A stretch of DNA of 16,756 nt from DASZGL01 sp035938875 (GCA_035938875.1 DASZGL010000028.1:1-16756), one strand, 5' to 3'; counted from the first letter of the stretch, positions 6,604 to 12,817 are shown. Program-made: numbers and translations. Notes: a model not told the origin generated them from the letters alone.

Positions 6604-7427
6604 ACGGGGACCTGGGTGAGGAAGTACAGGAGGTGCCCAGGGACCACACCCATGAGGACCGAGATGACCAGGATGTAGAGCATCGCGGTCGCCGGCTGGT
6701 TGGCGCGGGTTCGCGCGTAGTGGAGGGTCAGCATGTTGACGCCAGCTGTGACAACAAGGCCGCTGCCCACCACCAGCAACCAGAAGGAGGCGCCGTACTG
6801 GCCGGCGAGCAGGTCGTGGCGAACAGCGACGCCGGCGACGGCGAGGCCGAGGGTGATGGCGGCGAGCTGCACGGCGGTGGTGGCGAAGATGAGATAGACG
6901 CCTCGGCGCAGCGGGCGAAAAGAGAGATCGGGTGCGATCAGATACCAATGCCCGAGAAGCATCGCCGCCAGGGTGCTGCCGGCGAGCAGTGCAGCGGGCA
7001 CGAAGGTCACCGCACCGGCGAAGCCGCCGAGCACCGGCGAGTCGAAGGCGGCGGCGGCCCGCGCCAGGGTCACGCCGGCGACGATCACCGCGGCCACGCC
7101 GATCACGCGCCTGGCGGCGTCAGTGCCGACCGCACAGAACAGCGCGTAGGCGGCGAGAACGGCGGTGAAGGCGACGCTCCAGTGCACCAGGGCGCTGAAC
7201 CGTGAGGCGTCGACGGGATGATGGAGCAGCTCGCTGGGATCGGGGAGGATGGCCAGCAGCCCAAGGTCGATTCCCATGATCGCCAGGCAGATGAGCGCGG
7301 TGGTGCCGAGAAAGCCTCTGCCCACCTCGCCGCTCAGGTCCCCGAGGAAGGTCGCCAGGACGGTGCCGATGGCCAGCTCGGTGAGCACCAGGACGCCGAC
7401 CACTGGCGCCAGGCCGGGGAGTGACAT
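6600..7427 (-). CDS. Polytopic integral membrane protein, function unknown
   Basis: About 275 residues with roughly eight hydrophobic helices and short loops; I cannot name the family with certainty. Histidines lie at or near helix regions: H82 in LVHWSVAF, H160 in LLGHWYLIAPDLS, and H236 in NMLTLHYARTRANQPATAMLYI. The GHWYL and QPATAMLYI signatures look family-conserved and could be haem- or metal-related, but this is inference. Two in-frame ATGs are possible, 7436 (MTAMSL) and 7427 (MSL). I prefer 7427 because a TACCAT hexamer ends 7 nt upstream, the same spacing as other probable leaderless starts here; neither has a good Shine-Dalgarno. The open frame to 7523 was rejected. The GDPD gene follows with a 4-nt overlap, so the two are probably one transcript. 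Confidence 0.75.
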   Translation of the reverse strand: MSLPGLAPVVGVLVLTELAIGTVLATFLGDLSGEVGRGFLGTTALICLAIMGIDLGLLAILPDPSELLHHPVDASRFSALVHWSVAFTAVLAAYALFCAVGTDAARRVIGVAAVIVAGVTLARAAAAFDSPVLGGFAGAVTFVPAALLAGSTLAAMLLGHWYLIAPDLSFRPLRRGVYLIFATTAVQLAAITLGLAVAGVAVRHDLLAGQYGASFWLLVVGSGLVVTAGVNMLTLHYARTRANQPATAMLYILVISVLMGVVPGHLLYFLTQVPV

Positions 7428-7434
7428 CGCCGTC

Positions 7435-7440
7435 ATGGTA
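7435..7440 (-). promoter_or_regulatory. Possible leaderless -10 for the membrane-protein/GDPD operon
   Basis: TACCAT on the minus strand (7440-7435) is followed by 7 nt and then ATG 7427. A TTGACG (7474-7469) lies upstream, but the 28-nt spacing is too long for it to be the matching -35. The hexamer overlaps the alternative start ATG 7436, so it is a valid promoter only if translation begins at 7427. Confidence 0.3.
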
Positions 7441-7506
7441 GGCGGCGGCATTCGCGCGGCAGTGACGACGTCAAGGCTGATCGCCGCGCGCCATGTGAGC
7501 CTGCGG

Positions 7507-7512
7507 TACGTT
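7507..7512 (+). promoter_or_regulatory. Possible -10 element for the single-pass membrane protein gene
   Basis: TACGTT lies 10 nt before ATG 7523, so transcription would begin at or a few bases before the start codon. There is no room for a Shine-Dalgarno site. No convincing -35 is visible. The hexamer resembles TACGCT before gdh and TACCCT before the zinc-ribbon gene. Confidence 0.35.
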
Positions 7513-7522
7513 GTCGCGCGCA

Positions 7523-8428
7523 ATGCCGAAGAAGACCCCGGGACCCGACTTCCGTGAGGAGGTCGCCAGCCTCATGTCCGAGCTCGATCTGCTTGCAGTT
7601 GAGCTCGGCATGACCAAGCAGGCCGCAGCGCGTCGTCGGCCGGCAGGGGCTGTGCCGTCGAAGAAGGCGACCCCGGGCCCGCTCCGCAGCGGCGGCGCCC
7701 TGCCGGCTGTGGCGCCGTGGTGGGACGGCGAGCCAGACGATGTCATCGAGGTCCCAGCCATCTCCCTGCCGCCGCTGCCCCGGGCGACGGAGAGCGAACC
7801 GGAGATCGAGATGCGGCCCTGGTCACCGGCAGCGGCGAGTGCGCCACTGCCCCTGGTGTCGCCCGGGCGACCCGAGGCGCCGGCTGCCGGCACCGCGGCG
7901 CAGGCCACGGTCGAAGACCGTCCCTCACGAACGATGACCGTGGTCGCCGTCATCGGCGTTCTGGTCGCTGGTGTCGTCTACCTCGTGACGACGCGCATCG
8001 ACCTGGTGTCCACCTCGGGACCGTCGACAGCACAGCAGGCGGCGGCGCTGACTCTCAGTGGCCTGCGCGCCACCACCGCGCAGTCGCCGGTCGGTGCTGA
8101 CAGCGCCCCGACACAACAACACTTTCCCGCGAGCACCACAGTGGTCGTGGTCGACGCCGTGGTTGACGGCACATCGTCCGGCGACACCCTCGAGTACCGG
8201 GTGGAGCTGACCTCATCGGGTGTCCCCTCCAAACTGATATCCGACAAGGTACAGCCGGCGACGGCGACGGCCAATCATCATGTCGAGTACGCCGTGACCG
8301 GCACGTCGTTCGCGCCGGGGGACTACACGGTGACCGTGTTCCACGGTGACCGCGAGCTCGGCCGGACAACGTTCACCATCGACGTCGCGCCCTCATCGCC
8401 GGCCGCGACGGCGAAGCCCTCGCCGTAA
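7523..8428 (+). CDS. Single-pass membrane protein with extracellular Ig-like domain, function unknown
   Basis: A 301-residue protein, not recognised as a named family. N-terminal cytoplasmic segment: a basic start, a short amphipathic helix (REEVASLMSELDLLAVELGMTKQAA, about 11-35), then a Pro/Ala-rich low-complexity linker. One transmembrane helix follows (about 138-156, MTVVAVIGVLVAGVVYLVT). The outer part has a Ser/Thr/Ala-rich spacer and a beta-sandwich-like domain (about 205-288) with alternating TVVVVDAVV...EYRVELTSSG...GDYTVTVFHGDRELGRTTFTID strands, resembling Ig-like stress-sensor or carrier domains. This architecture parallels the C-terminal half of the pseudokinase at 11238. ATG 7523 was chosen over TTG 7511 because a TACGTT hexamer sits just upstream. 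The gene end is 3 nt from the convergent rhodanese gene. Confidence 0.75.
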   Translation: MPKKTPGPDFREEVASLMSELDLLAVELGMTKQAAARRRPAGAVPSKKATPGPLRSGGALPAVAPWWDGEPDDVIEVPAISLPPLPRATESEPEIEMRPWSPAAASAPLPLVSPGRPEAPAAGTAAQATVEDRPSRTMTVVAVIGVLVAGVVYLVTTRIDLVSTSGPSTAQQAAALTLSGLRATTAQSPVGADSAPTQQHFPASTTVVVVDAVVDGTSSGDTLEYRVELTSSGVPSKLISDKVQPATATANHHVEYAVTGTSFAPGDYTVTVFHGDRELGRTTFTIDVAPSSPAATAKPSP

Positions 8429-8431
8429 GGA

Positions 8432-8452
8432 CTAGCCCACCGCTGTGGGCAG
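8432..8452. terminator. Bidirectional hairpin between convergent genes
   Basis: GCCCAC (8435-8440) and GTGGGC (8445-8450) pair around CGCT. The stem can be extended by CT/AG with A8434 bulged. The TAG stop of the minus-strand rhodanese gene lies within the stem and the plus-strand gene stops at 8428. There is no T-tract. Confidence 0.45.
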
Positions 8453-8776
8453 TCCCGCCGCCGCCCACGCCTCGATACCTCCGGTCACGTTGACCGCGCG
8501 CGGCCTGCCGGCCTCGCGGAGGAAATCGACCGCTTTGGCGCTGCGCCCACCGAGGCGGCAGTGCACGTAGACGTCGCGATCACTGGGGATCTCGCCGAGC
8601 CGAGCGGGCACTTCTCCCAGTGGGATGAGCAACGATCCGGGGATGTGTAGCTCGTCGTACTCCCACGGTTCGCGGACGTCGATGAGCACGGCATCGCCGT
8701 TCTGCATGGCGGTGTGGACCGCCTGCACGTCGACCTCCTGGGTCTGGTTCTGGCTCACCTGAAACTCCTGGGTCAT
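8432..8776 (-). CDS. Single-domain rhodanese-like protein
   Basis: A 114-residue one-domain rhodanese, a cytoplasmic sulfur-carrier or sulfurtransferase of the GlpE/PspE type without signal peptide. Motifs in order: VLIDVREPWEYDELHIPGSLLIPLGE (30-55), the CH2A-like signature with DVREPWE; the active-site loop VHCRLGGRSAKA (71-82) with catalytic C73; and the closing NVTGGIEAWAAAGLP (96-110). The loop C-R-L-G-G-R has the normal six-residue length for sulfurtransferases. The first 15 residues are a Gln/Asn-rich lead before the domain. The gene stands alone, and there is no thiosulfate, persulfide dioxygenase or thiolation gene nearby, so the sulfur pathway it serves is not evident. Confidence 0.93.
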   Translation of the reverse strand: MTQEFQVSQNQTQEVDVQAVHTAMQNGDAVLIDVREPWEYDELHIPGSLLIPLGEVPARLGEIPSDRDVYVHCRLGGRSAKAVDFLREAGRPRAVNVTGGIEAWAAAGLPTAVG

Positions 8777-8797
8777 CGGCCGGGCTGGGGAAGCGCG

Positions 8798-8803
8798 AGT
8801 ATA
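8798..8803 (-). promoter_or_regulatory. Probable -10 element for the rhodanese gene
   Basis: TATACT on the minus strand (8803-8798) matches the -10 consensus in five of six positions and lies 21 nt before the ATG, giving a leader of about 15 nt. No good -35 and no Shine-Dalgarno site is seen. Confidence 0.45.
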
Positions 8804-8841
8804 GGGACGCGGCCTCGTCGCCCGGATCAGCGTATTCGAGC

Positions 8842-9579
8842 TCAGCTCGGAAACTGCAGCGGTGCTGTCCCCGGGTCGCGGCGCAAGTCGACGCTGTGAG
8901 CCATGCGCTCGACGTCGTCGCGGTTGGGCAGCGACGCTTCACCACCGGGACGGCCGACGCAGACCGCCGCCGCCGCCATGGCGTATCCGGTGGCGGCGAA
9001 ATTGTCGAAGCCCTCGACAACGCCCAGCGCCAGCGCGGCGCAGAAGCAATCCCAGGCGCCCGTTGGATCGACGACGTCGACGGTGAACGGCGGCAGGTAT
9101 GTCCCGCGTCCTCGCCTGGCCACCACCGCGCCCTCGTCGTCGAGACTGACGATGATCGTCGCCGCAGTCCGCGCGGCGAGCACTGCAGCCGCGTCTTCGG
9201 CATCAAGGGGGTCGCTGACGCCGGCACCGCTGAGGCGCGCCAGTGCAGCGGCGGTGCAGACGACCACGTCGCTCGCCACCCACACCGTTTCAGTGACACC
9301 GCCCGTCAGCGCGGTGAGCAGCACCCCAGGGCCAGACCGGCGACGGGGCGGCGCGGTCGCCGGCGTGCCGCGTTGTTCGGCTGCCCAGCGCAGCGCGTGG
9401 TGTTGCGCGGCGAGCGCACTGTCCTCGGTGATGATCAGCAGCTCGCAGCCATCAGCGACATCGGCGAGGCGGGACGTGCCGCGGTCGTCGACCCGGGCGA
9501 CGTCGGCGTCGATGCGCTCGAGCGCGCTCACCAGGAGGCCCTGGTACGTACCGGGACTGACGACGACGATCCGGCTCAT
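8842..9579 (-). CDS. Short PfkB-family (ribokinase-like) sugar kinase homolog
   Basis: A 245-residue protein whose C-terminal half is a PfkB-type ATP-binding domain: TIIVSLDDEGAVVARRGRGTYLPPFTVDVVDPTGAWDCFCAALALGVVEG (about 141-190), including the second PfkB signature with the catalytic-base aspartate D177 in GAWD. The usual signature is DTTGAGD; here it is DPTGAWD, with Trp in place of the glycine that helps form the anion hole. Family members are usually about 300 residues; the N-terminal sugar-binding region with its GG and N signatures is missing or very divergent. It may act on an unusual substrate or be degenerate. ATG 9579 was chosen because it begins a hydrophobic beta strand (MSRIVVVSPG). 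The frame stays open to 10797, but that is shadow of gdh. It is divergent from gdh with 33 bp between start codons. Confidence 0.75.
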   Translation of the reverse strand: MSRIVVVSPGTYQGLLVSALERIDADVARVDDRGTSRLADVADGCELLIITEDSALAAQHHALRWAAEQRGTPATAPPRRRSGPGVLLTALTGGVTETVWVASDVVVCTAAALARLSGAGVSDPLDAEDAAAVLAARTAATIIVSLDDEGAVVARRGRGTYLPPFTVDVVDPTGAWDCFCAALALGVVEGFDNFAATGYAMAAAAVCVGRPGGEASLPNRDDVERMAHSVDLRRDPGTAPLQFPS

Positions 9580-9585
9580 GCCGAC

Positions 9586-9591
9586 ATTGTG
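9586..9591 (-). promoter_or_regulatory. Possible leaderless -10 for the PfkB-like gene
   Basis: CACAAT on the minus strand (9591-9586) is followed by exactly 6 nt and then ATG 9579, the spacing expected if transcription starts on the A of the start codon. It matches four of six consensus bases but lacks the first T, so it is a weak candidate. Confidence 0.3.
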
Positions 9592-9600
9592 TGCCCCTGC

Positions 9601-9606
9601 TACGCT
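9601..9606 (+). promoter_or_regulatory. Probable leaderless -10 (extended) for glutamate dehydrogenase
   Basis: TACGCT preceded by TGC gives an extended -10 (TGn-TAnnnT). Exactly 6 nt separate it from GTG 9613, so the predicted transcription start is the first base of the start codon. There is no Shine-Dalgarno site in this spacing. Confidence 0.5.
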
Positions 9607-9612
9607 GCCGCC

Positions 9613-10881
9613 GTGAGCGTCGCCGCGGTGAGCCCCACCGTCGAGAACCCCTGGCACAACGCCCAGCGCCAGTTCGACGCCGCCGCCGAGCTTCTTCAGA
9701 TCGAGCCCGGACTCCGTGCCGTGCTGCGCGAGGTCCGCCGCGAGTACACGGTGCGCTTCCCGGTGAAGATGGACAACGGCAGCGTGCGCATGTACGAGGG
9801 CTACCGGGTGCAGCACAACACCACCCGCGGCCCGGCCAAGGGCGGACTGCGCTTCCACCACGAGGTCAGCCTCGACGAGGTCAAGGCGCTGGCGATGTGG
9901 ATGACCTGGAAGTGCGCCATCGCCAACCTGCCCTTCGGTGGCGCCAAGGGCGGGGTGATCGTCGACCCCAAGACCCTGAGCCACCGCGAGCTGGAGCGCC
10001 TCACCCGCCGTTTCGCCAGCGAGATCAGCATCCTCATGGGCCCCGACTCCGACATCCCCGCGCCGGACGTCAACACCACGCCCGAGATCATGGCCTGGAT
10101 CATGGACACGGTCTCCATGGAGGCGGGGCACTCCATCCCCGCCGTGGTCACCGGCAAGCCACTCGACATCGGTGGCAGCGAGGGTCGCCCCTCGGCGACG
10201 GGCCGCGGCGCAACCGTTGTGGCACTGGAGGCGTGCCGCCACCTCGGCCGGGACCCCGGCGCCATGACCGTCGCCGTGCAAGGGCTGGGCAATGTCGGCA
10301 GTGTCAGCGCCCTGCTGATGGAGGAGGCCGGCTTTCGCATCTGCGCAGTTTCTGACGTTTCCGGCGGTATCTACGCAGCCGCTGGGCTCGACGTCCGCGC
10401 CGTGCTCGAATATCGCCTGCGCACCGGGGCGATCCAGGGGTTTTATGGCACTGAGCCGGTGACCAACTCCCAGCTGCTGGAGCTCCCCGTCGACATGCTC
10501 GTCCCGGCGGCGCTGGAGAACCAGATCACCGCCAGCAATGCGCCTCGCATCCAGGCGACCCTCATCGTCGAGGGAGCCAACGGGCCGACCACTCCCGACG
10601 CCGACGAGATCCTCGAGCGTCGCGGCGTGGTGGTGGTTCCCGACATCCTCGCCAACGCCGGTGGTGTCACCGTCTCCTACTTCGAGTGGGTGCAGGACCT
10701 GCAGTCCTTCTTCTGGGAGGAGGGCGAGATCAACAAACGCCTGGAGAAGATCATGCAGCGAGGCTTCGACCAGATGGTCGAGCAAGCCACCAAGCACGAC
10801 GTCTCCTGGCGCCTCGGCGCCTACCTCGTCGCCGTGAAACGCGTCGCCGACGCCACCGCCGTCAGGGGCATTTACCCCTGA
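9613..10881 (+). CDS. gdhA: Glutamate dehydrogenase (Glu/Leu/Phe/Val dehydrogenase family)
   Basis: A 422-residue enzyme that interconverts glutamate and 2-oxoglutarate plus ammonia with NAD(P). Motifs: KMDNGSVRMYEGYRVQHNTTRGPAKGGLRFH (52-82) with substrate-binding K77; MTWKCAIANLPFGGAKGG (97-114) with catalytic K112; PDSDIPAPDVNT (145-155) with the conserved D152; the Rossmann nucleotide fold AVQGLGNVG (221-229); then AALENQI and EGANGPTTPDAD, and the typical end AVRGIYP. The length and N-terminal ENPWHNAQRQFD fit the hexameric GudB/RocG-like bacterial GDHs. Start GTG 9613 fits a -10 just upstream; GTG 9628 is an in-frame alternative. The frame is open back to 8896 through the divergent pfkB-like gene, a shadow. 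The stop codon sits in a perfect hairpin and the structured element copy 2 follows. Confidence 0.94.
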   Translation: MSVAAVSPTVENPWHNAQRQFDAAAELLQIEPGLRAVLREVRREYTVRFPVKMDNGSVRMYEGYRVQHNTTRGPAKGGLRFHHEVSLDEVKALAMWMTWKCAIANLPFGGAKGGVIVDPKTLSHRELERLTRRFASEISILMGPDSDIPAPDVNTTPEIMAWIMDTVSMEAGHSIPAVVTGKPLDIGGSEGRPSATGRGATVVALEACRHLGRDPGAMTVAVQGLGNVGSVSALLMEEAGFRICAVSDVSGGIYAAAGLDVRAVLEYRLRTGAIQGFYGTEPVTNSQLLELPVDMLVPAALENQITASNAPRIQATLIVEGANGPTTPDADEILERRGVVVVPDILANAGGVTVSYFEWVQDLQSFFWEEGEINKRLEKIMQRGFDQMVEQATKHDVSWRLGAYLVAVKRVADATAVRGIYP

Positions 10882-10882
10882 C
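10861..10882 (+). terminator. Hairpin overlapping the gdh stop codon
   Basis: Arms GTCAGGGG (10861-10868) and CCCCTGAC (10875-10882) form a perfect 8-bp stem around loop CATTTA, and the TGA stop (10879-10881) is inside the 3' arm. The coding sequence here (V-R-G-I-Y-P-stop) is the conserved family end, so part of the symmetry may come from coding constraint. There is no T-tract. Confidence 0.5.
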
Positions 10883-10883
10883 G

Positions 10884-11010
10884 AGGGGGGATGCTCCCCC
10901 CTATGACTTGAGCGCGGGGAAACCCCGCGCTCCTTACCCCCTACGGCGCTCCTCGAGCGCCGCCGCGCCCTTCGGCGCGGGCGCGGCTTGCGCGCTCTTC
11001 GCGCGAGCGC
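10884..11010 (+). repeat. Structured intergenic element, copy 2 (multi-hairpin, shared with 181-300)
   Basis: This starts 2 nt after the gdh stop. Hairpin I is AGGGGGGATGCTCCCCCCT (10884-10902). Linker TGACTTG (10904-10910) leads into hairpin II, a perfect 10-bp stem with arms GAGCGCGGGG (10910-10919) and CCCCGCGCTC (10923-10932), loop AAA. Linker CTTACCCCC (10933-10941) is followed by hairpin III, arms CGGCGCT (10944-10950) and AGCGCCG (10956-10962), loop CCTCG. Hairpin IV has arms CCGCGCC (10963-10969) and GGCGCGG. Hairpin V has arms GCGCTC (10992-10997) and GAGCGC (11005-11010). The first four parts match copy 1 in order, linkers and loop; hairpin V has no clear match there. It ends just upstream of the promoter of the next gene. 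It may act as terminator, RNA stabiliser or small RNA; function is not known. Confidence 0.75.
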
Positions 11011-11021
11011 ACTGTCTACGC

Positions 11022-11027
11022 TACCCT
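11022..11027 (+). promoter_or_regulatory. Probable leaderless -10 for the zinc-ribbon/pseudokinase operon
   Basis: TACCCT is followed by 7 nt and then GTG 11035. An overlapping TACGCT (11017-11022) is an alternative hexamer giving a leader of a few bases. There is no Shine-Dalgarno site before the GTG. The arrangement mirrors that of gdh. Confidence 0.45.
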
Positions 11028-11034
11028 GCGCGCC

Positions 11035-11241
11035 GTGAGGGTCCGTTCACGGCGAGCCCAGGCCGGCCTTCCCGGGCTGGCGCCGCTGTGCCCACACTGC
11101 GGCGAGACCGACGCCACCATCATGGTCGAGGACAGCGACACCACCGGGGAGCTGATCTGCGCCGAGCGATGGGAGTGCCGGCAGTGTGGCGGAGTCTTCT
11201 GGTCGCTGCCGACGCTCGCTCTCGATCGCGTCAGCCGATGA
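11035..11241 (+). CDS. Small zinc-ribbon protein
   Basis: A 68-residue protein with two CxxC knuckles: C19-PH-C22 and C48-RQ-C51 followed by GG, 25 residues apart, which is a typical zinc-ribbon layout. An extra C42 lies between them. The first 12 residues are basic (MRVRSRRAQAG). It could bind nucleic acid or a protein partner; no catalytic motif is present and I do not recognise a named family. GTG 11035 is supported by the -10-like hexamer just upstream. The gene overlaps the pseudokinase gene by 4 nt (ATGA), so the two are translationally coupled and may act together (inference from spacing). Confidence 0.72.
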   Translation: MRVRSRRAQAGLPGLAPLCPHCGETDATIMVEDSDTTGELICAERWECRQCGGVFWSLPTLALDRVSR

Positions 11242-12734
11242 GCTCGCCGTACGGGGGTCCACCGCCGCTTCGCGACTACGAGGTGCTGCAGCCGATCAGC
11301 ACCAGGGCCGGCGTGACCATGTATGCGGGCCGGCAGCGGTTCACTGGTCAGAGCGTCGCCCTGCTTCTGCTCGACCCCGCGCTGGCCGCCTCGGACCACC
11401 TGCTCGGCGCGCGTCTGGTCGCCGCGGCACGCCGCGCGTCACAGGTCAACGACCCCGCGGTTGTCGCCACCTATGACGTCATCGAAGAGCCGGGTGCCCT
11501 CGGCGTGGTCACCGAACCCGTCGACGGGGCCTGGCTCGACGAGCTGATCCGGCCGGGTTCGCCGCTGCCTCCCGCCGCCGCCCTGGTGGTCATCGACGCC
11601 GTGCTGAGCGCCCTCGAGGCGGCTCACCGAGGCGGTCTCGTCCATGGAGGGGTCGCTGCCGGTGCAGTGCTCGTCACCCCCGGTGGCCAGCCACGCCTGG
11701 GCGGATTCGCCACCTCTGCGGCGCTGCCAGGCGGAGTCGATGCCGACACCGCAAATGATCTCCTGGCCACCGCCACGCTGGCGCACCTGCTGCTCACCGG
11801 CGCGCCACCGAGTCCCGAGGGGAACATCGCGGCACCGACGGTGGCCGGCGTCGGCGATGTCCTGGCACGCGCCCTCGCCGCCGACCCGCAGGCTCGCTAC
11901 CAGAGCGCCGCCGACTTCCGTGCGGCGCTGCTCGGAGTCGCGTTCACTGGGCTGGGACCGGCCTGGCGGCTGAGCAGTGACCTCGCCGACAGGGTGGCCG
12001 CGGCTGCGGCGCGCCGTGGCCCGGCAGCCGCGCAACCGGCGACACCCTCGCGCGCGGCGTCACCGGTCGGCCCCGCGGCTGCGGCCGCCGTCGCGGCGGC
12101 GCTCGGCGCGGAACGATCTGGTGCCCCGGGGGCGGAGGACAAGCCGCCGGTGTCGGGGCCGGTCCCCGGGTTTCGCACGCCTCCACCGCCGGGTTCGGCG
12201 GTCCTGGCCGGCGCCGCCGCGCCACCCCTGGCCATGGCACCGAGCGACCCGCCGTCCTCTTATCTGCCGCCTCCCCCGCCACGCCTCCCCGTCCATCCGG
12301 CCGCCCCCGAGCCCAGCGGCCGGCGGCGCTCCACCATCGTGCTCATGGTCGCCGGCGCGGTGCTCGTCCTCGGCGGCATCGCCACCGCCGTCGTGTTCCT
12401 GCTGACCCGCAACAGCACCAGCGGACCGCTCACCGTGGGAACCGACGTCAAGCTCGAGGTCAACAAGGTGAGCGGCAGCAACTGCGACAACACGTTCAAC
12501 TTCGTCGCCACGGGGTCGCTGAGTGGCAGCGGCACGCTGACCTATCACTTCGAACGCAGCGACCAACAGCGCACCGATGACATGAAGGTGCAGATCGACA
12601 ACAACCCGGGGTTCGAATTCAGGACCGCCTGGCGATTCATCGGCCAGCGCACGGGCAAACAGACGATGACCTTCGTCGTCACCTCACCGACAACACGACA
12701 GGTGAACAAGGACATCGACGTCACCTGCCCGTAA
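11238..12734 (+). CDS. Transmembrane pseudokinase (Ser/Thr-kinase fold) with extracellular domain
   Basis: A 498-residue protein with the architecture of an actinobacterial receptor kinase: kinase-like domain (about 12-232), Ala/Pro-rich linker, transmembrane helix (366-389) and an extracytoplasmic beta-rich domain (about 398-498) with C416 and C497, which could pair. The kinase fold is recognisable from YEVLQPIS...VTMYAGRQRFTGQSVALLLL, ALEAAHRGGLVHGGVAAGAVLVTPGGQPRLGGFA and the C-lobe RALAADPQARYQSAADFRAAL. All catalytic residues are lost: the ATP-binding Lys of VA(V/I)K is L43, HRD is H136-G-G138, the following Asn is A143, and DFG is G156-F-A158. It therefore should not phosphorylate, and probably senses or scaffolds, as the MviN-linked pseudokinase of mycobacteria does. 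It starts in an ATGA overlap with the zinc-ribbon gene. No active kinase is in the window. Confidence 0.85.
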   Translation: MSSPYGGPPPLRDYEVLQPISTRAGVTMYAGRQRFTGQSVALLLLDPALAASDHLLGARLVAAARRASQVNDPAVVATYDVIEEPGALGVVTEPVDGAWLDELIRPGSPLPPAAALVVIDAVLSALEAAHRGGLVHGGVAAGAVLVTPGGQPRLGGFATSAALPGGVDADTANDLLATATLAHLLLTGAPPSPEGNIAAPTVAGVGDVLARALAADPQARYQSAADFRAALLGVAFTGLGPAWRLSSDLADRVAAAAARRGPAAAQPATPSRAASPVGPAAAAAVAAALGAERSGAPGAEDKPPVSGPVPGFRTPPPPGSAVLAGAAAPPLAMAPSDPPSSYLPPPPPRLPVHPAAPEPSGRRRSTIVLMVAGAVLVLGGIATAVVFLLTRNSTSGPLTVGTDVKLEVNKVSGSNCDNTFNFVATGSLSGSGTLTYHFERSDQQRTDDMKVQIDNNPGFEFRTAWRFIGQRTGKQTMTFVVTSPTTRQVNKDIDVTCP

Positions 12735-12751
12735 GGCTGTCCAACCCAGCC
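12735..12751 (+). terminator. Short hairpin after the pseudokinase stop
   Basis: GGCTG (12735-12739) and CAGCC (12747-12751) pair around a 7-nt loop directly after the TAA stop. The stem is only 5 bp with no T-tract, so this is a weak candidate. Confidence 0.25.
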
Positions 12752-12781
12752 GCTCGTGCCTACCCTCAGTCCGTCGGCGCA

Positions 12782-12798
12782 GGCGAATTCATTTCGCC
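12782..12798. terminator. Short perfect hairpin between convergent genes
   Basis: GGCGAA (12782-12787) and TTCGCC (12793-12798) form a 6-bp perfect stem around TTCAT, in the gap between the pseudokinase and tldE-like genes. It could contribute to termination in either direction. Confidence 0.35.
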
Positions 12799-12817
12799 GT
12801 AGCCGACTCCGCCTCCT

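Noticed and set aside
8896..9612. Open frame extending gdh upstream across the PfkB-like gene
   Set aside because: Family alignment starts near residue 10 of the GTG 9613 product, and a promoter-like hexamer lies just before that GTG.
9580..10797. Open antisense frame extending the PfkB-like gene across gdh
   Set aside because: It is fully antisense to a well-conserved glutamate dehydrogenase and has no family features; ATG 9579 is the sensible start.
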